A stretch of 6,480 bases of DNA from an uncultured Bacillus sp. (lineage in GTDB: Bacteria > Bacillota > Bacilli > Bacillales > DSM-1321), in contig CAKQBC010000137.1 in the NCBI GenBank assembly GCA_934215995.1, positions 1-6,480 of the forward strand, written 5' to 3'. The notes below the pieces were generated by a model, which worked only from the letters and a program-made list of their open reading frames with translations, did no database searches and had not been told where the DNA came from. Positions 1 through 4,860 of this stretch are shown here, in pieces (within the stretch, counting starts at the first letter, position 1; every line of letters begins with the position of its first letter). A program made the translations under genes and the position numbers.

Positions 1-126
1 GCGGAACCCCTGGAAGCTGCCAAGCTAAGCAGCACGCCTGCAGCAGCAGAGTTTGATCCCAGGAACTCCTCATTTTTTGAGCCGATGATTACTCTGTTCT
101 CTATTTTTTCATTTATAGGGCGATAA
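1..126 (+). CDS. Possible C-terminal end of an unrecognised protein (partial)
   Basis: Frame 1 is open from the left edge for 41 codons to a TAA at 124-126. The start lies outside the window. The peptide has an Ala/Ser/Pro-rich first part and then a hydrophobic, Phe-rich end (residues about 25-40), which could be a membrane segment or a buried helix. I do not recognise the family. The main support is position: the stop is about 33 bases before a good plus-strand terminator at 159-184, as expected for the end of a plus-strand gene. An open frame of this length could also arise by chance, so the coding status is uncertain. Confidence 0.35.
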   Translation, partial: AEPLEAAKLSSTPAAAEFDPRNSSFFEPMITLFSIFSFIGR

Positions 127-158
127 CAGGCAGCGCATGTATAGATGGACAAAGATTG

Positions 159-184
159 GCCCTTTCTGCAGGAAAGGGCTTTTT
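159..184 (+). terminator. Rho-independent terminator of the upstream plus-strand gene
   Basis: A perfect 8-bp stem (GCCCTTTC at 159-166, GAAAGGGC at 172-179) with a 5-base loop is followed directly by five T (180-184). On the minus strand the hairpin is followed by CAATCTTTG, a poor U-tract, so it mainly ends plus-strand transcription. It also lies just beyond the end of the convergent glutaredoxin-like gene, for which I see no other terminator. Confidence 0.85.
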
Positions 185-208
185 ATGATCCTGCCAGGGA
201 TTAGTGAT

Positions 209-445
209 TCACGTGAGAGATAAAAGCTGGTTGATCCGTTCTTGGTCAAAACCGACGATGACTTCCTCTTCTATGACAAGAACAGGCGTCGAGAATGCAT
301 TATACTTATTCATCAGCTCTTTTTTTGCCCGGCTATCCCTGGCTATGTTTTTTTCTTCAAAAGAGATAGAGTGGTGCTTAAGATAGTTTTTGGCAAATTC
401 GCAAGGCGGGCATGATGGCTGTGTATATAGAATGACTTTTTTCAT
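209..445 (-). CDS. Glutaredoxin / NrdH-like redoxin with CPPC active site
   Basis: A 78-residue single-domain thioredoxin-fold protein, the usual length for NrdH-type redoxins and short glutaredoxins. The N-terminal strand (KKVILYT) leads into the active site SCPPC, with Cys12 and Cys15 as the likely redox pair. The cis-proline is Pro54 in STPVLVI. It is followed by EEEVIVGFDQERI, the usual 'value plus glycine-phenylalanine' end of the family. Such proteins reduce disulfides in the cytosol, and NrdH types reduce ribonucleotide reductase. The Pro-Pro dipeptide is neither the CPYC of classical glutaredoxins nor the CxQC of typical NrdH, so the electron donor cannot be told from sequence. The ATG at 445-443 is preceded by GGAGG (plus positions 451-455) with a 5-base spacer. 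The gene is monocistronic and divergent from ykuJ. There is no signal peptide. Confidence 0.9.
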   Translation of the reverse strand: MKKVILYTQPSCPPCEFAKNYLKHHSISFEEKNIARDSRAKKELMNKYNAFSTPVLVIEEEVIVGFDQERINQLLSLT

Positions 446-450
446 TTTTT

Positions 451-455
451 CCTCC
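451..455 (-). promoter_or_regulatory. Ribosome binding site of the glutaredoxin-like gene
   Basis: GGAGG on the minus strand is followed by AAAAA and then ATG. The full-strength Shine-Dalgarno sequence with a 5-base spacer fixes the start at 445. Confidence 0.8.
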
Positions 456-493
456 GGAAATTGATTAAAAGATTTTTAGCGTAATCCATATAG

Positions 494-522
494 ATTATGG
501 CCTTTTTGGGGTTTGGCGTCAA
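494..522 (-). promoter_or_regulatory. Sigma-A-type promoter of the glutaredoxin-like gene
   Basis: On the minus strand, TTGACG (-35, plus 517-522) and CATAAT (-10, plus 494-499) are separated by exactly 17 bases. Each hexamer differs from the consensus at one position. Transcription would begin near 487, giving a leader of about 40 bases. Confidence 0.7.
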
Positions 523-727
523 TAAGGCGCCTGTACCCCGAGATAGGTGCAAGGCTAATGAAAGCGGATTGGGGAGGGGAAAGGGGCGAGTAGATTTTTG
601 TTCCGATCCCCAATTAATGCCTGAATTGGAACTGTGAAATATTATTCTGAATATACTTAAGCGTAGCGGATGGATAATGACTTATGATATAGTGTAACCT
701 ATCGGTAAGAATTTTTGTTACATATTG
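523..727. other. Divergent intergenic region between the glutaredoxin-like gene and ykuJ
   Basis: This is most of a 297-base gene-free gap (446-742). I see no credible small gene in it. It contains a cre-like half site (558-572), a G-rich run (571-586) whose start can pair with CCCCAAT at 608-614, a possible ykuJ -10 (TATGAT, 683-688) without a good -35, and an inverted repeat, TGTAAC (693-698) and GTTACA (717-722), just before the ykuJ ribosome binding site. Confidence 0.5.
683..688 (+). promoter_or_regulatory. Possible -10 element of the ykuJ promoter
   Basis: TATGAT matches the sigma-A -10 at five of six positions and lies 55 bases before the ykuJ start. An overlapping alternative, TATAGT, sits at 688-693. 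No recognisable -35 is found at 16-18 bases from either, so the promoter assignment is weak. Confidence 0.35.
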
Positions 728-734
728 AAAGGAG
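728..734 (+). promoter_or_regulatory. Ribosome binding site of ykuJ
   Basis: AAAGGAG with an 8-base spacer to the ATG at 743. It selects that ATG over the upstream in-frame TTG at 725. Confidence 0.8.
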
Positions 735-742
735 ATGCTATA

Positions 743-982
743 ATGAGTCAATTACAAGGCATCATAACAAGGCTTGCTAGCCTTCAGGAAACTGCGAAGG
801 AAACGGAGACAGCGCAGCGTTTTTTTGAAATAGATGGAGTTAAAAAATGCCAGGTTACTTATTTTAACAAAACAGCGATGTTTGAATTGGAAGTTTATGA
901 TGACAAAGGAAAGTCATCAAAATATCAATTCGATAATATAGACATGATTACAATCGAGATTTTCGATTTATTGCACGGGTAA
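743..982 (+). CDS. ykuJ: YkuJ family protein (DUF1797)
   Basis: A 79-residue acidic protein, the same length as B. subtilis YkuJ, with the same opening (MSQLxGIITRL) and the same close (FDNIDMxxIEIF). The family is a small alpha/beta fold found in Bacillales and relatives. A crystal structure exists for B. subtilis YkuJ, but I know of no established function. The first helix (residues about 3-28) is followed by strands around 35-52 and 60-66 and a last helix. There is no signal peptide or membrane segment, so it is cytosolic. The start is the ATG at 743: AAAGGAG (728-734) lies 8 bases ahead of it, while the in-frame TTG at 725 would overlap that site. In B. subtilis, ykuK and ykzF follow it; here it is closed off by its own terminator. 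Confidence 0.93.
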   Translation: MSQLQGIITRLASLQETAKETETAQRFFEIDGVKKCQVTYFNKTAMFELEVYDDKGKSSKYQFDNIDMITIEIFDLLHG

Positions 983-983
983 G

Positions 984-1012
984 AAGAGTCCAGATTGGGC
1001 TCTTTCTTTTTT
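984..1012 (+). terminator. Rho-independent terminator after ykuJ
   Basis: AAGAGTCC (984-991) pairs with GGGCTCTT (997-1004) around a 5-base loop, with one T-G wobble in the 8-bp stem. TCTTTTTT follows. It begins two bases after the ykuJ stop codon. Confidence 0.85.
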
Positions 1013-1034
1013 GGGTATAAAAGGATGTCCAACG

Positions 1035-1063
1035 GGGTCACCGTTTGTATAGTATGCTATAAT
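1035..1063 (+). promoter_or_regulatory. darB promoter with extended -10
   Basis: A perfect TATAAT (1058-1063) preceded by TGC (1055-1057) forms an extended -10. The -35 position at 17 bases (GGGTCA, 1035-1040) is poor, which an extended -10 can offset. An inverted repeat, AACGG (1031-1035) and CCGTT (1041-1045), straddles the -35. Transcription would begin near 1070. Confidence 0.65.
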
Positions 1064-1075
1064 GTGAGTGTGATT

Positions 1076-1090
1076 ATATAAACGGATGCC
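1076..1090 (+). promoter_or_regulatory. Candidate cre (CcpA) site downstream of the darB promoter
   Basis: ATATAAACGGATGCC matches 8 of the 10 fixed positions of WTGNAANCGNWNNCW. It misses the G at position 3 and the last W. It would lie at about +6 to +20 of the darB transcript, a position where CcpA blocks transcription. In B. subtilis, as I recall, transcription entering ccpC from the ykuL side is under CcpA control, which makes the site plausible. Confidence 0.35.
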
Positions 1091-1156
1091 AGTTCTTGCA
1101 CAATCCTTTCGGGGTATGGAACAACAGAATTTTTAGAATAAAGTAGGGGTATTATT

Positions 1157-1588
1157 ATGTTGACAAACATTTGCAGTGATTTCCTTGAAACATCTATCAG
1201 AGAGTACATTATTCCGGCAGAACGCGTAGCGCATGTGCAAATTACGAATAATCTGGAGCATGCACTGCTGGTATTGACAAAAAGCGGGTACACGGCAATA
1301 CCCGTTCTTGATCCGCAATATAAATTATATGGGTTGATCAGCTCTCCAATGATTATGGATGCCATTTTGGGTCTGCAAAGAATCGAATTCGAAAAGCTTG
1401 AAGAGCTGAAGGTCAGTGAAGTCATGAAATCCGATATTCCTAGGCTTCGAATTGAAGATAGGCTGGAAATCGGGCTTGATCTGCTGATTGACCATCCATT
1501 CATATGCATTGAAAATGAGGAAGGAATTTTCGAGGGTATATTGACACGGAGAGCCATCCTGAAAAAAATCCAGACAATCCTGAACTGA
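1157..1588 (+). CDS. darB: Cyclic-di-AMP receptor DarB (CBS-domain protein, formerly YkuL)
   Basis: A 143-residue protein made of a tandem CBS pair (residues about 15-75 and 85-140). Stretches such as NNLEHALLVLTK, GYTAIPVLDP, RIEFEKL and the C-terminal TRR match B. subtilis DarB (YkuL) and Listeria CbpB. In B. subtilis, DarB without ligand binds Rel, raising (p)ppGpp synthesis, and binds and activates pyruvate carboxylase. Cyclic-di-AMP, which builds up at high potassium, prevents this. Ala25 (RVAHV) and Arg131/Arg132 (TRR), positions linked to ligand binding in the B. subtilis protein, are present. The ATG at 1157 has AGGGG (1145-1149) 7 bases upstream. The protein is cytosolic. The gene has its own promoter and a terminator before ccpC. 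Confidence 0.94.
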   Translation: MLTNICSDFLETSIREYIIPAERVAHVQITNNLEHALLVLTKSGYTAIPVLDPQYKLYGLISSPMIMDAILGLQRIEFEKLEELKVSEVMKSDIPRLRIEDRLEIGLDLLIDHPFICIENEEGIFEGILTRRAILKKIQTILN

Positions 1589-1594
1589 TGGTGG

Positions 1595-1631
1595 CGCTAA
1601 AAGAAGCGAAGGTCCTGCCTTAACCGGCGGG
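1595..1631 (+). other. Two small hairpins between darB and its terminator
   Basis: CGCT/AGCG (1595-1598 and 1605-1608) and CCTGCC/GGCGGG (1614-1619 and 1626-1631, one T-G wobble, 6-base loop) lie in series in the darB 3' region. Neither is followed by a T-run. With the terminator at 1648-1677 they give a three-hairpin transcript end. I recognise no riboswitch or sRNA family here. Confidence 0.4.
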
Positions 1632-1647
1632 GGAAATTAATTGTAAA

Positions 1648-1677
1648 GGCATCAGCTGTCCGGCTGATGTCTTTTTT
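1648..1677 (+). terminator. Rho-independent terminator between darB and ccpC
   Basis: GGCATCAGC (1648-1656) pairs with GCTGATGTC (1663-1671) as a 9-bp stem with one G-T wobble. Six T follow (1672-1677). It should limit read-through from darB into ccpC. Confidence 0.88.
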
Positions 1678-1738
1678 GATGCAAGGGCAAACTGGGCGCA
1701 AATAGGGGAGCCCTGAATTCCCTTCTTCCGGAAAATAA

Positions 1739-1757
1739 TATAAACTAATACTATAAA
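1739..1757 (+). promoter_or_regulatory. ccpC promoter region with a CcpC-box-like dyad
   Basis: Two TATAAA motifs (1739-1744 and 1752-1757) and TACTAT (1749-1754) are -10 candidates. TTCCGG at 1726-1731, 17 bases before TACTAT, is a weak -35. Overlapping them, ATAA (1740-1743), seven bases and CTAT (1751-1754) match the CcpC operator ATAA-N7-TTAT at seven of eight fixed positions. Further ATAA half-sites lie at 1735-1738 and 1753-1756. The gene is negatively autoregulated in B. subtilis, so this is a reasonable autorepression site. Confidence 0.5.
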
Positions 1758-1779
1758 CAGAAACAAAGAGGGATACAGG

Positions 1780-2673
1780 ATGAGTTTTTCTGAATATCAA
1801 TTATTATCGGTGCTTGCACAGGAAATGAATATGCGGAAGGCCGCGGAAAGGCTATTCGTATCGCAGCCGGCATTATCGCAAAGGCTGCAGACAATTGAGA
1901 AGGAATGGCAGACCCAGCTTTTTTTGAGGTCCCAGAAAGGCCTGACGCTGACGCCGGCCGGAGAGGAAGTCGTCAAACTGGCCAATAGCATATTGGCCCA
2001 GCAGGAACGGGTAAGGGAAGAAATCCAGGCGATGGACAGCAAGGTGTTCGGTACACTTAAGATCGCATGTGCCACCATTGTCGGGCAGCATTGGCTGCCG
2101 AAGGTATTGAAGAGATATGTGAAAAGGTATCCGCACGCTAAAATATCCTTGGTCACCGGCTGGAGCAGTGAGATCCTGAAATCTTTATATGATGATACAG
2201 CGCATGTGGGCATCATCCGCGGAACCCCTGACTGGAAGGGAGTGAAGCACCAATTGTTCAAGGATAGGCTTTACCTGGTCGACACGGAGATGAATGATAT
2301 TGAAAAGCTTCTGGAGACGGACAGGCCTTTCATCCAGTTTAAAAGTGATTCGAATTATTATCAGGAAATCCAGGACTGGTGGATGAGAAGGTTTGAAAGT
2401 GTACCCCGGAGGACAATTGTCGTAGACCAAATCGAAACATGCAAGCAGATGGCCTTGAACGGGATCGGCTATGCCATTTTGCCGGGGCTTACGTTTCATG
2501 ATTACGAAAAGAATATACACAAGATTCCGCTATTGGATGAGCATGGGGAGCATCTTGAAAGGGATACGTGGCTTCTTGGATACGAGAAATCATTTGAGCT
2601 CCCTCAAATCAAGGCGTTTGTCGAAGTGGTCAAAGAGTATGTTGATGAAACAAAAAAAGGGAAAGCTGTTTAA
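1780..2673 (+). CDS. ccpC: LysR-type citrate-responsive repressor CcpC
   Basis: A 297-residue LysR-family regulator, close to the roughly 293 residues of B. subtilis CcpC. The winged helix-turn-helix occupies residues about 1-60 (core NMRKAAERLFVSQPALSQRL, then FLRSQKGLTLTPAG). A linker helix follows, and a periplasmic-binding-protein-like effector domain spans about 91-290. Signature stretches shared with CcpC include GQHWLPKVLK, KISLxTGWSSE, RPFIQFKSDS, VDQIETCKQMAL and RDTWLLGYE. CcpC represses citZ and citB, and citrate modulates its binding to ATAA-N7-TTAT dyads. The ATG at 1780 has AGAGGG (1767-1772) 7 bases upstream. Unlike the B. subtilis locus, where ykuNOP lies downstream, dapH starts only 75 bases after the stop. 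No terminator is visible in that gap. Confidence 0.93.
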   Translation: MSFSEYQLLSVLAQEMNMRKAAERLFVSQPALSQRLQTIEKEWQTQLFLRSQKGLTLTPAGEEVVKLANSILAQQERVREEIQAMDSKVFGTLKIACATIVGQHWLPKVLKRYVKRYPHAKISLVTGWSSEILKSLYDDTAHVGIIRGTPDWKGVKHQLFKDRLYLVDTEMNDIEKLLETDRPFIQFKSDSNYYQEIQDWWMRRFESVPRRTIVVDQIETCKQMALNGIGYAILPGLTFHDYEKNIHKIPLLDEHGEHLERDTWLLGYEKSFELPQIKAFVEVVKEYVDETKKGKAV

Positions 2674-2674
2674 C

Positions 2675-2703
2675 TTGTCATTGATAAATCTCTCTGATAA
2701 AGT
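2675..2703 (+). promoter_or_regulatory. dapH promoter
   Basis: TTGTCA (-35, 2675-2680) and TAAAGT (-10, 2698-2703) are separated by 17 bases, and TGA directly before the -10 makes it extended. The -35 starts two bases after the ccpC stop codon. A 7-base repeat, TGATAAA, occurs at 2682-2688 and 2695-2701. Confidence 0.6.
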
Positions 2704-2730
2704 TAAGTTTAGTTTGATTTTTCAAGTTTA

Positions 2731-2738
2731 GGGAGGAG
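2731..2738 (+). promoter_or_regulatory. dapH ribosome binding site with long spacer
   Basis: GGGAGGAG is a strong Shine-Dalgarno sequence, but its GGAGG core ends 12 bases before the ATG at 2749, longer than usual. The register using GGAG at 2735-2738 shortens this to 10. The start is kept because the protein begins MKM as in B. subtilis DapH and no in-frame start lies nearer the site. Confidence 0.6.
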
Positions 2739-2748
2739 TATTTAGCCA

Positions 2749-3459
2749 ATGAAAATGCTGGACGCAAAAGAAATCATTTCGTACATAGCGAACGCAAAAA
2801 AATCCACACCGGTGAAGGTCTATGTTAAGGGTGAGCTGGATGGAATCAGTTTCGGCGATCAATCAAAAACATTCATAACAGGAAATACAGGAATTGTATT
2901 CGGTGAATGGGATGATATTCACGAAGCCCTTGAAGCTAATAAAGAAAAAATCGAAGACTATGTTGTTGAGAATGATAGGAGAAATTCTGCCATCCCAACA
3001 CTTGACCTTAAAAATATTAAAGCGCGCATCGAGCCGGGCGCCATCATCCGTGACCAAGTTGAAATTGGTGATAATGCGGTAATTATGATGGGGGCATCCA
3101 TCAATATTGGGGCTGTAATCGGTTCCGGAACGATGATCGACATGAATGTTGTATTGGGAGGAAGAGCGACTGTGGGGAACAACTGCCATATCGGTGCAGG
3201 TGCTGTCCTTGCAGGTGTGATCGAGCCTCCATCAGCAAAACCGGTTGTAGTGGAAGATGATGTTCTGATCGGCGCTAACGTTGTTGTCCTTGAAGGCGTT
3301 ACGGTAGGAAAAGGTTCTGTAGTAGCGGCAGGTGCTGTCGTGACAAAAGATGTGCCTCCGTACTCCGTAGTGGCTGGCGTGCCGGCACGTGTCATCAAAG
3401 AAATTGACGACCAAACGAAATCAAAGACAGAAATCATGCAGGAACTTCGCCAACTGTAA
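2749..3459 (+). CDS. dapH: Tetrahydrodipicolinate N-acetyltransferase DapH
   Basis: A 236-residue protein, the same length as B. subtilis DapH (YkuQ) and alike from [10 protein letters not shown] to the QELRQL end. It acetylates 2,3,4,5-tetrahydrodipicolinate with acetyl-CoA to give N-acetyl-2-amino-6-oxopimelate, the first committed step of the acetyl branch of DAP/lysine synthesis, in the cytosol. An N-terminal alpha/beta domain (about 1-85) precedes a left-handed beta-helix of hexapeptide repeats (about 95-210: [20 protein letters not shown] and later repeats). The repeats are interrupted by the family loop [16 protein letters not shown] (156-171) and end in [10 protein letters not shown]. 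Members act as trimers. It is the partner of the dapL gene downstream, although a strong terminator separates them. Its product also feeds dipicolinate and cell-wall supply through the shared pathway. Confidence 0.97.
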   Translation: MKMLDAKEIISYIANAKKSTPVKVYVKGELDGISFGDQSKTFITGNTGIVFGEWDDIHEALEANKEKIEDYVVENDRRNSAIPTLDLKNIKARIEPGAIIRDQVEIGDNAVIMMGASINIGAVIGSGTMIDMNVVLGGRATVGNNCHIGAGAVLAGVIEPPSAKPVVVEDDVLIGANVVVLEGVTVGKGSVVAAGAVVTKDVPPYSVVAGVPARVIKEIDDQTKSKTEIMQELRQL

Positions 3460-3478
3460 GGTGATTTGATTAAAGAAG

Positions 3479-3507
3479 CGGCTCTGAAGCATTTCAGGGC
3501 CGTTTTT
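3479..3507 (+). terminator. Rho-independent terminator after dapH
   Basis: CGGCTCTGAA (3479-3488) pairs with TTCAGGGCCG (3493-3502), a 10-bp stem with one T-G wobble and a GCAT loop. Five T follow (3503-3507). Confidence 0.9.
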
Positions 3508-3530
3508 GCTTTCTGTGCCGAGGCTGATAA

Positions 3531-3569
3531 TTTTCGCTGGCCAGGCGAAAACCTGCCGGGATTTGGCAG
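3531..3569 (+). other. Two tandem hairpins upstream of the dapL promoter
   Basis: TTTTCGC (3531-3537) and GCGAAAA (3545-3551) flank a 7-base centre containing the palindrome TGGCCA. CTGCC (3553-3557) and GGCAG (3565-3569) form a second arm pair two bases later. Neither is followed by a T-run and both lie upstream of the proposed dapL start site, so they do not look like terminators or leader structures of dapL. Their role is unknown. Confidence 0.45.
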
Positions 3570-3582
3570 CGATTTCCTTACT

Positions 3583-3597
3583 TGATAATGATTAGCC
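3583..3597 (+). promoter_or_regulatory. Fur-box-like sequence over the dapL -35 region
   Basis: TGATAATGATTAGCC agrees with the Bacillus 7-1-7 Fur box TGATAATNATTATCA at 12 of 14 fixed positions, with a perfect left half. It overlaps the weak -35 of dapL, where bound Fur would block RNA polymerase. The match was made by eye and the region is AT-rich, so chance is possible. Confidence 0.4.
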
Positions 3598-3621
3598 AAG
3601 CAGGCAGAAGTGAATTATAAT
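3593..3621 (+). promoter_or_regulatory. dapL promoter
   Basis: A perfect -10, TATAAT (3616-3621), lies 17 bases after a weak -35, TTAGCC (3593-3598). It is about 30 bases before the dapL start and follows the dapH terminator, so dapL probably has its own transcript. Confidence 0.6.
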
Positions 3622-3652
3622 ACTCTTAAAAGACTGTGGGTGGGATACATAT

Positions 3653-4774
3653 ATGAATTCAGCTTTCATTGATGTGAGAAGAGATTTACATAAGATTCCT
3701 GAGCTTGGCTTCAAGGAATATAAAACTCAGGCATATATACTGGAATACATAAAGAACCTGAATGCGCCGAACATTGAATTAAAAACGTGGGAAACAGGCG
3801 TATTGGTGAAAGTTAACGGAACAGACCCTTCGAAAATAATCGGTTACCGAGCTGATATGGACGGATTGCCGATCAAGGAAGCGACTGGTTTGTCATTTGC
3901 ATCCGAGCATGAAGGACTCATGCATGCGTGCGGGCATGACTTCCATATGGCGATCGCGCTTGGCGTTCTTTCCAAGGTTGCGGCCAATCCTATCAAGGAC
4001 GACGTCCTATTTATTTTTCAGCCTGCAGAAGAAGGTCCTGGCGGTGCAGAACCATTGATGAAGTCCGGTGTGCTTGGCGACTGGAAACCCGATATGATCA
4101 TTGGCCTTCATATAGCCCCGGAATATCCAGTCGGGACAATTGCGACCAAAGAGGGGCTCCTGTTTGCCAATACATCCGAGCTTTTCATCGATTTTACCGG
4201 GAAAGGCGGCCATGCTGCTTATCCGCATAAAAGTAATGATATGGTAATCGCTGCTTGCCAATTCGTCAATCAGCTCCAGACCATTGTAGCGCGGAATATT
4301 GATCCTCTGGATTCAGCTGTGGTGACGATCGGGATGATTATTGCCGGAACGGTCCAGAACAGCATTGCTGAGACAGCAAGGCTCGAAGGAACAATACGTA
4401 CCTTATCCCCTGAAGCGATGGAGCATGTCCAGTCAAGGGTTGAAGCTATGGCAAAAGGCGTTGAGATCGGTTTTGGCTGCAAAATTGATATCGATTACGG
4501 ATCCATGTACTATGAAGTTTTTAATGAGGCAAAGTTGACAGAGGAATTCTGCCGATTTGTCGAATCAAGCGAGATGGATTTGGTTATATGCAAAGAAGCG
4601 ATGACGGGTGAAGATTTCGGTTATATGCTGAAGGATGTGCCGGGCTTCATGTTTTGGCTTGGAGTAGGGTCGGAGTATGGCCTCCATCATTCTAAATTGA
4701 TGCCTGACGAGGCAGCAATCCCAAAAACGGTTGATTTTCTGGTTGAATATTTAACATGGAAAAGCGGCCGCTAG
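3653..4774 (+). CDS. dapL: N-acetyldiaminopimelate deacetylase DapL (M20 family)
   Basis: A 373-residue M20-family amidohydrolase, one residue shorter than B. subtilis DapL (YkuR, about 374). It hydrolyses N-acetyl-LL-2,6-diaminopimelate to LL-DAP and acetate, completing the acetyl branch begun by DapH. M20 metal-site motifs are intact: RADMD (66-70), HACGHD (91-96, with Cys93, His95 and Asp96), PAEEGPGG (124-131, catalytic Glu pair), LHIAPE (His153) and GLHHSKL (343-349). The lid domain lies at about 178-290 and includes [10 protein letters not shown], the usual M20 dimerisation segment. EDFGYMLK, near residue 320, is the family's conserved C-terminal stretch. The ATG at 3653 is preceded by an imperfect Shine-Dalgarno, GGGTGGGA (3638-3645), 7 bases away. 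The protein is cytosolic with no signal peptide. No clear terminator follows. Confidence 0.96.
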   Translation: MNSAFIDVRRDLHKIPELGFKEYKTQAYILEYIKNLNAPNIELKTWETGVLVKVNGTDPSKIIGYRADMDGLPIKEATGLSFASEHEGLMHACGHDFHMAIALGVLSKVAANPIKDDVLFIFQPAEEGPGGAEPLMKSGVLGDWKPDMIIGLHIAPEYPVGTIATKEGLLFANTSELFIDFTGKGGHAAYPHKSNDMVIAACQFVNQLQTIVARNIDPLDSAVVTIGMIIAGTVQNSIAETARLEGTIRTLSPEAMEHVQSRVEAMAKGVEIGFGCKIDIDYGSMYYEVFNEAKLTEEFCRFVESSEMDLVICKEAMTGEDFGYMLKDVPGFMFWLGVGSEYGLHHSKLMPDEAAIPKTVDFLVEYLTWKSGR

Positions 4775-4860
4775 AGTCAGGTAATTTAATGGCGGCTCCC
4801 TAGTTTTGGCAATATAGTGGAACTTTGGCTCTCTGGCTGTTTCAGTAGATTGCGAACAGT

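Noticed and set aside
204..386. 60-codon plus-strand frame opposite the glutaredoxin-like gene
   Set aside because: It is antisense to a convincing CPPC redoxin gene and starts just after a plus-strand terminator.
1013..1018. GGGTAT after the ykuJ terminator as a SigB -10
   Set aside because: No GTTTAA-like -35 lies at the required spacing, and the position follows a T-run belonging to the terminator.
1057..1557. Long minus-strand open frame (166 codons) opposite darB
   Set aside because: It is the antisense shadow of darB, has no homology I recognise, and runs across the darB promoter. The plus-strand protein is a clear DarB.
2618..2625. Perfect Spo0A box TTGTCGAA at the end of ccpC, and a second one at 4557-4564 in dapL
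   Set aside because: Both lie inside coding sequence and arise from ordinary codons. The first is about 90 bases before the dapH start point and the second is near no promoter. Single 8-mers of this kind occur by chance.
2674..2748. Lysine riboswitch before dapH
   Set aside because: The whole gap is 75 bases and includes the promoter. An L-box needs well over 150 bases of leader.
2958..3599. 213-codon minus-strand frame opposite dapH
   Set aside because: It is a shadow frame with low-complexity Thr/Ser/Pro composition caused by the antisense of hexapeptide-repeat codons. It also spans the dapH terminator.
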